NCBI GenBank assembly: GCA_965202675.1
Contig: OZ241842.1
Span: 2,542,001 to 2,606,000 of the forward strand
Origin: CATQHD01 sp965202675
Lineage (GTDB): Bacteria > Actinomycetota > Acidimicrobiia > Spongiisociales > Spongiisociaceae
Direction of reading: 5' to 3'
DNA: 64,000 nucleotides
The notes below the pieces were generated by a model. The model searched no databases. It saw nothing but the letters and a program-made list of their open reading frames with translations, and was not told the origin of the DNA. Each line of letters begins with the position of its first letter. Positions within the stretch are counted from its first letter, which is position 1. Positions 35,235 to 43,555 of this stretch are shown here, piece by piece. A program made the position numbers and the translations under genes.

Positions 35235-36311
35235 TCATCCCTGGTCCAGCATCGTCGTCATCAGATGGCGCGCCAAGGTTTCTGCCAGCAGAGGGGGCAC
35301 GGCGTTGCCGATCTGTCGGGCGATCTCGATCTTGGTGCCGCACCATGCGAAGTCGTCCGGGAAGGTCTGCAGCCGGGCGGCCTCCCAGTGGCTTATAGGG
35401 CGGTTCACGCGCTTCGAGGGGTCGTCGGCGTCCCATTGAGGATGGAGGTAGCGGCCTTTTTCCGGCTTGTAGAACTCGGTTCGGATGGTCAGCGAGGGTT
35501 TGTCCCACTCCATCCGCCCCATCACGTCCACGGTTCCGGTGGGCTTGTTCTTCCAGCAGTCGGGCAGGAGATGCTCCGGCAGGTCGAACCGGCCGCCCCC
35601 CGGCGGGATCAGGTCGTAGCGCATCAGCGAAACCTCTCTCGGCCGGCGCGACAGATGCAGTTCCGATGCCTTGAACGGGCCGGGTACGCCCGACTCCAGC
35701 TTATGGTCGGGAAGGGCGGTGGGGCCGGTCTCGAAGGGGATATCCCGAATGGCGTCGTGCACGGTGGCCCACGGCTTTAGAAGTCCCTCCCGGCCGTGCG
35801 TCGGGGGCGGAAGGGAGGGCTTGGCGCCCCTGGCGCCGACGACGATGGCGCGCCGGCGCCGTTGCGGAACGCCGTAGTCCGCCGTGTTCAGCACCCCCGC
35901 CGCCAGCTCGTATTCCTGCAGGGGTCCTTCTTGCGTCCATTCCGCCAGGAGGCGGAACTGGTCCGACTTCAGGAACTGGGGTACGTTCTCGAGGACAAAC
36001 GCCGCCGGACGGGAGAGCCCGACCACGCGGGCGTACTCCCGCCACAGGAGGTTGCGAGGGTCGTCGGGGTCCCGCGTGCCGAGATTGGAGAACCCCTGGC
36101 AGGGCGGGCCGCCCAACACCGCGTCCGCCTCCGGGAAGACATCGTCCGGCAGCCGGGTTATGTCATCGCAGACAACGTGGTTGCCGAAGTTCACCGCATA
36201 TGTTGCCGCCGCCGCCCGGTCCCACTCCACCGCCGCAACCGGGTCGAACCCCGCCCGGCGGAACCCTTCGGTAATGCCGCCGCACCCGGCGAACAGATCA
36301 ACGAGCCTCAA
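35235..36311 (-). CDS. dcm: DNA (cytosine-5-)-methyltransferase
   Basis: The 358-residue protein has the ordered C5-methyltransferase motifs. Motif I is DLFAGCGG (residues 5-12) and IV is LGGPPCQGFSNLG with catalytic Cys 71. VI is ENVPQ near 109, VIII is GVPQRRRRAIVVG, IX is REAARLQTFPDDF-like (WEAARLQTFP), and X is QIGNAVPPLLAE. It methylates cytosine at carbon 5 within a specific site. The gene is GC-rich, unlike its flanking nuclease and methyltransferase genes, so the island was assembled from parts of different origin. It could pair with the nuclease candidate downstream or act as an orphan. Confidence 0.93.
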   Translation of the reverse strand: MRLVDLFAGCGGITEGFRRAGFDPVAAVEWDRAAAATYAVNFGNHVVCDDITRLPDDVFPEADAVLGGPPCQGFSNLGTRDPDDPRNLLWREYARVVGLSRPAAFVLENVPQFLKSDQFRLLAEWTQEGPLQEYELAAGVLNTADYGVPQRRRRAIVVGARGAKPSLPPPTHGREGLLKPWATVHDAIRDIPFETGPTALPDHKLESGVPGPFKASELHLSRRPREVSLMRYDLIPPGGGRFDLPEHLLPDCWKNKPTGTVDVMGRMEWDKPSLTIRTEFYKPEKGRYLHPQWDADDPSKRVNRPISHWEAARLQTFPDDFAWCGTKIEIARQIGNAVPPLLAETLARHLMTTMLDQG

Positions 36312-36443
36312 GGACCCAACCTCCTGAATTACATCTTTGAGATTACGACTCCAACACTAGCGCGGGGGTGTGACAGGCCGGTGCGCCGCCGCCGCTCGGC
36401 CCGGAGCTCGCCGTCCATCGAGAGCTCTTTTTCTTGAGAAACT

Positions 36444-37122
36444 TCAAATGGATAGAGCAATCTCCTGTACTCGCCATTCTGCTTTGGCTTTTAGATGCCT
36501 AAAACTCAGTCGAACACGAAAGTCCTCTCCCAACGTGGGGGCATCGCGTCCAGCTAACCAGATAGTTTCTTCAGGGCTGGGATTATACCGTTCCTGTAAC
36601 AAACCATTGGGGATACAGGCAATGATGATTTTATCTAGAGAGCGTGAATCTTTATCTTCTCTATAGATATACTTGGCTATGATTGTAACTACGTAAAATC
36701 TTCGCCCGCCTCGATGTATTTCCTGATCCAGTTTTCCAGGTTCCCTTACATCTCGTCCAGCCCTTTTTATGTCCAGCCCTTTTTATCATGACGGTCATGG
36801 ACGTTTGAGACATCTGAATGGTAGCGGTACGATTGCCGTTAGACTTTTCAGCCTTGGCATCCAACATGAGAGCAACAGGATGAGGTTCTGGCAGGAAGAC
36901 GTATATAGCCTTCTTTACATCCACCTTTCCGTATAGCCGCTCTTGAATCCCTGGAAGGCCCATAGACGCAATGGCTTCTCTTGTTATGTCTTCAGCGATA
37001 TCTTGCGGCAGGTCGGTTTCTTCACGAAATATCATTTGAGCATCCGATGCGTAATCAGTTAGAGCCTGTACAACCATTGAAAAGGTAGTGTGCTCCATTT
37101 TCTCGAGTCCATTAAGCTCCAT
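36444..37122 (-). pseudogene. SfiI-like type II restriction endonuclease, disrupted by a 16-bp tandem duplication
   Basis: Translation from the ATG at 37122 gives ELNGLEKMEHTTFSMVVQAL, then VALMLDAKAEKSNGNRTATI and QMSQTSM, the nuclease core of the SfiI family (D-A-K catalytic strand). At 36755-36786 a 16-bp unit is duplicated, shifting the frame so that the product ends early near 36661. Removing one copy restores a 220-residue protein ending at 36444. The restored tail reads LLQERYNPSPEETIWLAGRD, APTLGEDFRVRLSF and WRVQEI, matching SfiI's C-terminus (RYNPDPD, ARIRVYF, WRLQEL). The gene overlaps the end of its methyltransferase gene. As written, restriction should be off while modification remains. 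Confidence 0.85.
36755..36786. repeat. 16-bp perfect tandem duplication inside the SfiI-like gene
   Basis: GTCCAGCCCTTTTTAT occurs twice back to back at 36755-36770 and 36771-36786. Because 16 is not a multiple of three, it shifts the reading frame of the endonuclease. A unit this long is unlikely to be a base-calling error and could revert by slippage or recombination. Confidence 0.95.
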
Positions 37123-38110
37123 AGATACGCCTCTCAGCAATTTGGGTGTAGTTGGAATCCAAGTCGATCCCTATCCAGCCCCTTCTTTGATGCTTTGCCG
37201 CCAAAGCTGTTGTCCCTGTACCAACGAAAGGATCAAGTACTATACCTCCAGGTGGAGAAAATAAGCGAATAACTCGACGAGCCAATTCTTCTGGAAACTC
37301 CGCTTCGTGACGGTTGTTGCGACGGACAGAAGGTATATTCCATACGCCGCGGGAGCCCCATTGTGCCCATTCATCGATATCTAGCCGTTCTCGATCGTAT
37401 TCGGTGATGCCTGGTTTCCAAAATATATATACATGCTCGAACTCATCAATCGCTCTGTAAGAGTTGGAGTGCCATCTACTATTGGCCCAACAAGGGTCTT
37501 TATGCCAAATACGTTGGTCATACAAATAAAATCCGGCCTCTTCCGCCCATTGCGCTATCAGGCAACCGGTTAGCATAATTCTTGTTGAACTGCTTTGTTT
37601 ACCTCCGCGCACGTTGTTGTCTTCCAAACGTCGTTGAATAGTTTGCTCACTGCATCCTAATATACGCGCCAGTTCATGTCGATTGGCTGTAGGATTTTGT
37701 TGTTGTATCTTAATTATATCTTCTTTTGTAACAGCGATCTTTTTGCGCCTAATGTTGTCGGCTTGATACTTTGGCATTGAGGCATCGGGAAAGCACAAGA
37801 TATCCCCGATATTTACCGCGACGAATCCGCCTGGCTTTATTATAGGTGTGTGATGATGTATCACATCGCGCACCAGAGATTTCCAGTCATTGAAGCTCAA
37901 ATGCTTTTCATAAGATTTTCCTACATAGTATGGAGGTGACCAAAAGCTTAGATCTATGCTGTCTTTTGGAAGGGTCGGTAATAACTCTCGGGCATCACCC
38001 GTTAAAATACGGTTGAACTGGAACCCATCCCTAGTTATTGGGGGAGGAGGTTCAATATCGGGAAAGGCAAGGGAAAGTTCGGGCGTGTCGGCAGTCGCAT
38101 GGTCCTTCAT
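37112..38110 (-). CDS. SPPY-type DNA methyltransferase (N4-cytosine or N6-adenine), partner of the SfiI-like nuclease
   Basis: The 332-residue beta-class methyltransferase has its catalytic motif FWSPPYYVGKS (SPPY at 58-61) before the AdoMet-binding motif LDPFVGTGTTALAA (about 292-305). S-P-P-Y favours N4-cytosine methylation, which fits protection of a GC-rich SfiI-like site. A segment of about 45 residues inserted after DILCFPDASMPKYQADN contains a helix-turn-helix (RHELARILGCSEQTIQRRLE). It may add DNA specificity or autoregulation. The stop overlaps the nuclease start region, so the pair is co-translated. The gene is AT-rich compared with flanking housekeeping genes. Confidence 0.85.
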   Translation of the reverse strand: MKDHATADTPELSLAFPDIEPPPPITRDGFQFNRILTGDARELLPTLPKDSIDLSFWSPPYYVGKSYEKHLSFNDWKSLVRDVIHHHTPIIKPGGFVAVNIGDILCFPDASMPKYQADNIRRKKIAVTKEDIIKIQQQNPTANRHELARILGCSEQTIQRRLEDNNVRGGKQSSSTRIMLTGCLIAQWAEEAGFYLYDQRIWHKDPCWANSRWHSNSYRAIDEFEHVYIFWKPGITEYDRERLDIDEWAQWGSRGVWNIPSVRRNNRHEAEFPEELARRVIRLFSPPGGIVLDPFVGTGTTALAAKHQRRGWIGIDLDSNYTQIAERRIYGA

Positions 38111-38133
38111 GGCCTCTTCCCTTTCGTGTATGT

Positions 38134-38162
38134 ATTATTGCCCTTCGTTCCAGCAGAGTCAA
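38134..38162 (-). promoter_or_regulatory. Promoter of the SfiI-like restriction-modification operon
   Basis: On the minus strand TTGACT (38157-38162) is followed after 17 bases by AATAAT (38134-38139). The predicted start is about 38127 and the methyltransferase ATG is at 38110, leaving a short leader. This is a strong, near-consensus match. Confidence 0.6.
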
Positions 38163-38630
38163 TCATTCGCATCAGCCCCCGCTCGACTGATGAAGAGGTG
38201 GAGGGATAGGGCTGAACAGAGTCCTGCCAGGGGTTGACGGGTGCGCACCCATGCCGGATCGCTTCGGCCCCGGTCGTCGTCCCCGTCTCATTGGGGGCGA
38301 TTGCTTCCATCGGCATGCCCCGACTGTAGAGGCCCGCCGCCCTGCAAAAATCGGAACCGCCGGGCGGCGCCCTTTTCGGGACATGGTCCTCTAGAAGGAT
38401 ATGTATTGTTGGTTTTGTTCGTTTTGATCAATGTAAGGCGCGGGTGTGACACATTTACCAATGTGATCCTCTTCTTTTCATGTAACCCCAGGTCAGAGAG
38501 GGTTTCGTTCCTGCTTTTCAGAGATGCATGGCCGTTCGGCAAGGCGCCTCTCGAGGCTAGCGAAGCCTGTTCCGGGGTGCAGCAATTTCATCTCGCCGGG
38601 CGGCCCGGCCCGGGCGGCGGGCGGGCCGTT
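38163..38630. other. Gene-free junction between the restriction-modification island and the nuo operon
   Basis: About 470 bases without a credible gene. Short open frames on both strands lack SD sites and family similarity. An AT-richer stretch at 38400-38480 lies amid otherwise GC-rich DNA. It probably marks the edge of the acquired island; no attachment repeat or tRNA was found. Confidence 0.4.
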
Positions 38631-38659
38631 TTGGAATGACCGCGCCGTTTTCCTAATCT
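38631..38659 (+). promoter_or_regulatory. Putative nuo operon promoter
   Basis: TTGGAA at 38631-38636 and TAATCT at 38654-38659 are separated by exactly 17 bases. The expected transcription start is about 38666, 18 bases before the nuoA start codon, leaving room for the GAGGGA SD at about 38675-38680. Confidence 0.5.
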
Positions 38660-38683
38660 TGGCGCTCCGGACACGAGGGACGT

Positions 38684-39117
38684 TTGGAGCTTTCTGACTA
38701 TCTCCCGATCGCGGTGATGTTCTTGCTGGCCTCCGCATTCGCAGGCGTGTCGTTGATCGTTTCCTACCTGATCTCCTACAAGCGGCCCACGCCTGAGAAG
38801 CTCGAGCCCTACGAGTGCGGCATCGTCACCGAGGCGGAGCCCATCCAGCGGTTCCCGGTCAAGTTCTACCTGGTAGCCATCCTGTTCGTGATCTTCGACG
38901 TGGAGATCGTCTTCCTGTTCGCTTGGGCCTCGGTGTTCGGCGAGGTGGGGTGGGGCGGGGTTGCGGCGGTTGCGGTGTTTACCCTGCTCATCGTGGAGAC
39001 GCTCGGCTACGTGTGGAAGCGGGGCGCCCTGGACTGGAACGTTTCCCGCCGGGCGCGGTATCGGCCCGCCGCCCCCTCCGCCGCGGCGGTTGAATCACCC
39101 CGGGAGATGGCCGCCTG

Positions 39118-39118
<1 letters not shown>
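38684..39118 (+). CDS. nuoA: NADH-quinone oxidoreductase subunit A
   Basis: The 144-residue membrane subunit has three helices, the conserved loop YECGIVTEAEPIQRFPVKFY and the downstream VAILFVIFDVEIVFLFAWA with its acidic residues. It forms part of the membrane arm near the quinone site. The start is a TTG, preceded by GAGGGA; no better ATG exists upstream. The stop overlaps the nuoB start by one base. It is the first gene of a 13-gene operon running to 53706. Confidence 0.95.
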
Positions 39119-39587
<469 letters not shown>

Positions 39588-39588
<1 letters not shown>

Positions 39589-40109
39589 TGCCCGAAGAAA
39601 CCGCCGCCCCCCCGGACGACGCTCCGGCGGCCGATGAGATCATGGCCGCCCTGCTGGCCGCCGCGCCCGCGGCCCGGTCCGAGGCATCGTCAGGTGACGA
39701 GGTCCTGCGGGTTCCTCCCGAGGAGCTCGGCGCGCTGGCCGCCGCCGCCGAGGCCAACGGTTTCGAGATGTGCTCGGACATCACCGCCGTCGATTACCTG
39801 AGGAAACGCCGCACCCGTTTCGAGCTGGTGGTGAATCTCCTGTCCCTGCGGCACAACCGCCGCCTCCGCATCCTGGTTCCCATACCGGACGGCGGCGGCG
39901 GCCCCGGGGCGCCCTCCCTGGCGCCGATCTATCCGGGCGCCAACTTCCTGGAGCGGGAGGTCTACGACATGTTCGGCATCCGCTTCGAGGGCCATCCCGA
40001 CCTCACCCGCATCCTGATGCCCGACGACTGGGAGGGCCACCCCCTCCGGCGGGACTACGGGGTGGGCGCGGTTCCGGTCCAGTTCAAGGAAGCCCCCCGG
40101 GTGATCTGA
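39588..40109 (+). CDS. nuoC: NADH-quinone oxidoreductase subunit C
   Basis: The 173-residue subunit has the 30-kDa family core FEMCSDITAVDYLRKRRTRF, the VNLLSLRHNRRLRILVPI region and the signature FLEREVYDMFGIRFEGHPDLTR-like block split as EREVYDMFGIRF and GHPDLTRILMPDDWEGHPLR. The first 45 residues are an Ala/Asp-rich extension. It is a stand-alone NuoC, not a NuoCD fusion. Overlaps with nuoB and nuoD are one base each. Confidence 0.95.
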
Positions 40110-41485
40110 TGGCCGAGACCGCCTCCATCAGCCCGCCCGCCGCCCGAACGGCCGAGATCTGGGTTTCGGGGACCGAAGCCCCGGAAGTCTCCGAATGGAT
40201 GACGGCCGGCACCGACGAGGGCGCCCAGGAGATGGACCGCCGCGAGACCCCCGACCGGGCGGTCGAACAGCGGGGCGCCCGGGTGGTTGACGACTGGGTG
40301 GTCGACGATGAGGCAGCCGACGACGAGCGGATGCTGGTCAACATGGGGCCCCAGCACCCCTCCACCCACGGGGTGCTGCGCCTCAACCTGGAGCTCGAAG
40401 GGGAGATCGTCCGCCGCATCAAACCGGTCATCGGCTACCTGCACACCGGCATGGAAAAGACCGCCGAGACCCTCACCTTCCTGCAGGGCCCCACCAACGT
40501 CACCCGTATGGACTACCTGGCCCCCCTGCACAACGAGCTGTGTTACTCGCTGGCGGTGGAAAAGCTGTTGGAGGTGGACATCCCGCCCCGCGCCCGGGCC
40601 ATCCGGGTGCTGATGACCGAGCTCAACCGGATTTCTTCCCATCTGGTGGCCACCGCCACCAACGGCATGGACATAGGCGCCCTCTCGATGATGATGTACG
40701 GGTTCCGAGAGCGGGAGCTGATCCTGTCCTTCTTCGAGAAGACCACCGGCCTGCGCATGAACCACAACTACATCCGGCCCGGCGGGGTGGCCGCCGACCT
40801 GCCCGACGGGTGGGAGGAGGACGTGGAGGAAATCCTCGAGCGCATTCCGGCGGCCATGGAGGACTACGAGGACCTTCTCAAGGAGAACTCCATCTGGAAG
40901 GGCCGCACCCGGGGGATCGGCGTAATAACCGCCGAGGAGTGCCTGGCCTACGGGATCACCGGCCCCACCCTGCGGGCGGCGGGGGTGGAATGGGACCTGC
41001 GCCGCTCCCAGCCCTACTCGGGAATCGAAGACTATGACTTCGACGTGGTTACCGGAAGCCGGGGCGACGTCTACGACCGCTACCGGGTGCGGATCGAGGA
41101 GATGCACCAGTCGCTGCGGATCGTCCGCCAGGCCGCCGAGGTCATGCCCCGCGGCGACTACAAGACCGGAGACCGCAAGGTGTCGCCCCCGCCCCGCCGC
41201 CGCATCGACGAATCGATGGAAGCCCTGATCCACCACTTCAAGATCTACACCGAGGGCTTCAGGGTTCCGGAGGGCGAGACCTATGTCGCGATCGAATCCC
41301 CCCGCGGTGAGCTGGGCTGCTATCTGGTGTCCGACGGCGGGGGAAAGCCGCTGCGCATGCACACCCGCGCCCCTTCATTCTCCAACCTGCAGGCCCTGCC
41401 GATCATGATGGCCGACTCCCTGGTGGCCGACACCATCGCCTGCATCGCCTCCCTCGACCCGGTGATGGGCGACGTGGACCGGTAG
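40109..41485 (+). CDS. nuoD: NADH-quinone oxidoreductase subunit D
   Basis: The 458-residue 49-kDa-type subunit contains MGPQHPSTHGVLRLNLELEG, the quinone-site histidines, and GYLHTGMEKTAETLTFLQG, LMTELNRISSHLVATAT and the C-terminal ALPIMMADSLVADTIACIAS. It lines the quinone-binding pocket with NuoB. An N-terminal extension of about 70 residues rich in Asp, Glu and Arg precedes the conserved core. The next gene starts immediately after its stop. Confidence 0.96.
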   Translation: MAETASISPPAARTAEIWVSGTEAPEVSEWMTAGTDEGAQEMDRRETPDRAVEQRGARVVDDWVVDDEAADDERMLVNMGPQHPSTHGVLRLNLELEGEIVRRIKPVIGYLHTGMEKTAETLTFLQGPTNVTRMDYLAPLHNELCYSLAVEKLLEVDIPPRARAIRVLMTELNRISSHLVATATNGMDIGALSMMMYGFRERELILSFFEKTTGLRMNHNYIRPGGVAADLPDGWEEDVEEILERIPAAMEDYEDLLKENSIWKGRTRGIGVITAEECLAYGITGPTLRAAGVEWDLRRSQPYSGIEDYDFDVVTGSRGDVYDRYRVRIEEMHQSLRIVRQAAEVMPRGDYKTGDRKVSPPPRRRIDESMEALIHHFKIYTEGFRVPEGETYVAIESPRGELGCYLVSDGGGKPLRMHTRAPSFSNLQALPIMMADSLVADTIACIASLDPVMGDVDR

Positions 41486-43555
41486 ATGGGTATGCCGCAG
41501 GACTCCCCCCGGCCCGGACGGCAGGGCGCCCCGCTCGCCTGGCCGCCCGCCGCCGAGGAACGCGCCCGCCGGTTGATCGCCCGCTACCCGCAGCCGCGCT
41601 CGGCCCTGATGCCCCTCCTGTATATAGCCATGCAGGAGGACCGCCGCCGGGGGGCCGACCGCCTGACCGAGGATGGGATGCGCAAGGTGGCCGGCCTGGT
41701 GGGCATTACCCCCGCCCAGGCAGCGGCGGCGGCCAGCTTCTACACCATGTACAAGCTGGCGCCGGTGGGCCGGTACCTGGTGTCGGTGTGCACCTCCCTG
41801 TCCTGCTGGCTGGCGGGGGCCGACGACGTGCTCCACGCCCTCGAGGAGGAGGCGGGCGTCCCTTCCGGCCACACCGATCCCGAAGGGTTGATTTCCCCCG
41901 AGCACGTGGAATGCATCGGGGCCTGCGGCGGCGCTCCGGCGGTTCAGGTCAACTACGAGTTCGTGGAGGGGATAACCGCCGACCGGACGAAGGAGATGGT
42001 CCGCTGGCTGCGCTCGGAGCAGCCGGAATGCGTGTCGGGTGACCGGCTCCAGGCCCGGTTCGGCGGATGCACCTCTTTTCCGTGGGCCATTCCCGATCCG
42101 GCGGCGGCGCCGGGTCCGGCGCCCGCCTTCCCTCCGCTCGGCACGGCGGCGGCCCCTTCCGAATCCCCGGAATCCCCGGAATCCCCCAACGGCGCCGCCG
42201 GATTGCCCGCTCCTTCCCCGACGACGGGGAACGGCGGCGCCCCCATGATCCTCACCGCCCGGATGAACGAACACCCCGGCGACAGCCACACTCTGGCCAG
42301 GTACGAGGCAACCGGCGGTTACGCGGCCCTGCGCAAGGTGCTGGGCGGCCCCGGCATGACCCCCGCCGAGATAACCGAAGAGGTCAAGGCGTCCATGCTG
42401 CGGGGCCGGGGAGGGGCCGGCTTCCCCGCCGGGGTGAAGTGGAGTTTCCTGGCCCCCGCCCGCCCGTCCTACCTGGTGGTCAACGCCGACGAGTCCGAGC
42501 CGGGCACCTTCAAGGACCGCCAGCTGATGGAGCGCGACCCCCACCAGATGATCGAAGGGGTGATCATCTCCTCCTACGCCAACGAGGTCCACCATGCCTT
42601 TATATATGTGCGGGGCGAGTACCCCAAGGCCGCCCGGCGGGTGCAGGCCGCGGTCGAGGAGGCCTACACCGCCGGGTATCTGGGCCGGGACATCCTCGGT
42701 TCCGGGTACGGCTTGGAGCTGGTCGTCCATCTCGGCGCCGGCGCCTACATCTGCGGCGAGGAGACCGCTTTGCTGGCCAGCCTGGAAGGGCGCCGGGGGG
42801 AACCCCGCCTGAAGCCCCCCTACTTCCCGGCCGCCAAGGGCCTCTACATGATGCCCACCATCGTCAACAACGTGGAGACCCTGGCCAACATCCCCTGGAT
42901 AATCGAGCACGGCGCGGCCGCCTATGCGGCGATCGGCCCGGCCGATTCCCCGGGCCGGCGCATGTGCTCGGTCTCCGGCCACGTGGTCCGGCCCGGCAAC
43001 TACGAGATCGTGGAGGGCCTCACCTGGCGGGAGCTGATCTTCGGCCTGGCCGGGGGCATCCGCGACGGCAACCGCCTCAAGGCCTGGGTGCCGGGGGGCG
43101 CCTCGTCGCCCTGGTTTGTCCCCGACCTCCACCTCGACACCGAAGTGACCAAGGAAGCCATCGACGGACACGGCTCCATGACCGGTTCGGGGGCGGTGAT
43201 CGTCATGGACCACACCACCGACCCGTCGGCGGCGGCCGAGCGCCTGGTCCGGTTCTTCGCCCACGAGTCCTGCGGCCAGTGCACCCCCTGCCGGGAGGGC
43301 ACCACCTGGCTGGACATGATCCTGCGCCGCATCATGGACGGGCAGGGGCGCCCGGTGGACGCCGATCTGCTGCTCGACGTGTCCGACAACATCTCCCCCG
43401 GCCTGCGGTGGCCCCCGGCCATGACCACCATCTGCGCCCTGGGGCCCTCGGCGGTGTCGCCGGTGGTGTCCCTGCTCAGATACTTCCGGGACGAGGTGGA
43501 CGAACACGTCCGGGCCGCCGGCTTCGTGCCGGTAACCGTCGGAGGGCCGAGATGA
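41486..43555 (+). CDS. nuoEF: NADH-quinone oxidoreductase subunits E and F fused in one polypeptide
   Basis: A single 689-residue frame encodes NuoE (residues about 20-190) and NuoF (from about 254). NuoE has the [2Fe-2S] cysteines 102, 107, 143 and 147 (CTSLSC and CIGAC). A Pro/Ala/Ser linker of about 60 residues follows. NuoF has the FMN/NADH loops MLRGRGGAGFPAGVKWSFL and ICGEETALLASLEGRRGEPR, and the [4Fe-4S] motif ESCGQCTPCREGT. Met 254 at 42245 could also start a separate NuoF, but no stop divides them and the linker lacks a clear SD. Together they oxidise NADH and pass electrons to NuoG. Confidence 0.93.
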   Translation: MGMPQDSPRPGRQGAPLAWPPAAEERARRLIARYPQPRSALMPLLYIAMQEDRRRGADRLTEDGMRKVAGLVGITPAQAAAAASFYTMYKLAPVGRYLVSVCTSLSCWLAGADDVLHALEEEAGVPSGHTDPEGLISPEHVECIGACGGAPAVQVNYEFVEGITADRTKEMVRWLRSEQPECVSGDRLQARFGGCTSFPWAIPDPAAAPGPAPAFPPLGTAAAPSESPESPESPNGAAGLPAPSPTTGNGGAPMILTARMNEHPGDSHTLARYEATGGYAALRKVLGGPGMTPAEITEEVKASMLRGRGGAGFPAGVKWSFLAPARPSYLVVNADESEPGTFKDRQLMERDPHQMIEGVIISSYANEVHHAFIYVRGEYPKAARRVQAAVEEAYTAGYLGRDILGSGYGLELVVHLGAGAYICGEETALLASLEGRRGEPRLKPPYFPAAKGLYMMPTIVNNVETLANIPWIIEHGAAAYAAIGPADSPGRRMCSVSGHVVRPGNYEIVEGLTWRELIFGLAGGIRDGNRLKAWVPGGASSPWFVPDLHLDTEVTKEAIDGHGSMTGSGAVIVMDHTTDPSAAAERLVRFFAHESCGQCTPCREGTTWLDMILRRIMDGQGRPVDADLLLDVSDNISPGLRWPPAMTTICALGPSAVSPVVSLLRYFRDEVDEHVRAAGFVPVTVGGPR

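Noticed and set aside
36404..36432. GAGCTC hairpin followed by TTTTT between the C5 methyltransferase and SfiI-like genes
   Set aside because: The 6-bp stem has a 12-base loop and is oriented for plus-strand transcription, where no gene is present.
36358..38452. Similar GCGCGGG(GG)TGTGACA strings at about 36360 and 38440 as possible island borders
   Set aside because: They flank only part of the restriction-modification island, are short and imperfect, and no integrase or tRNA is nearby.
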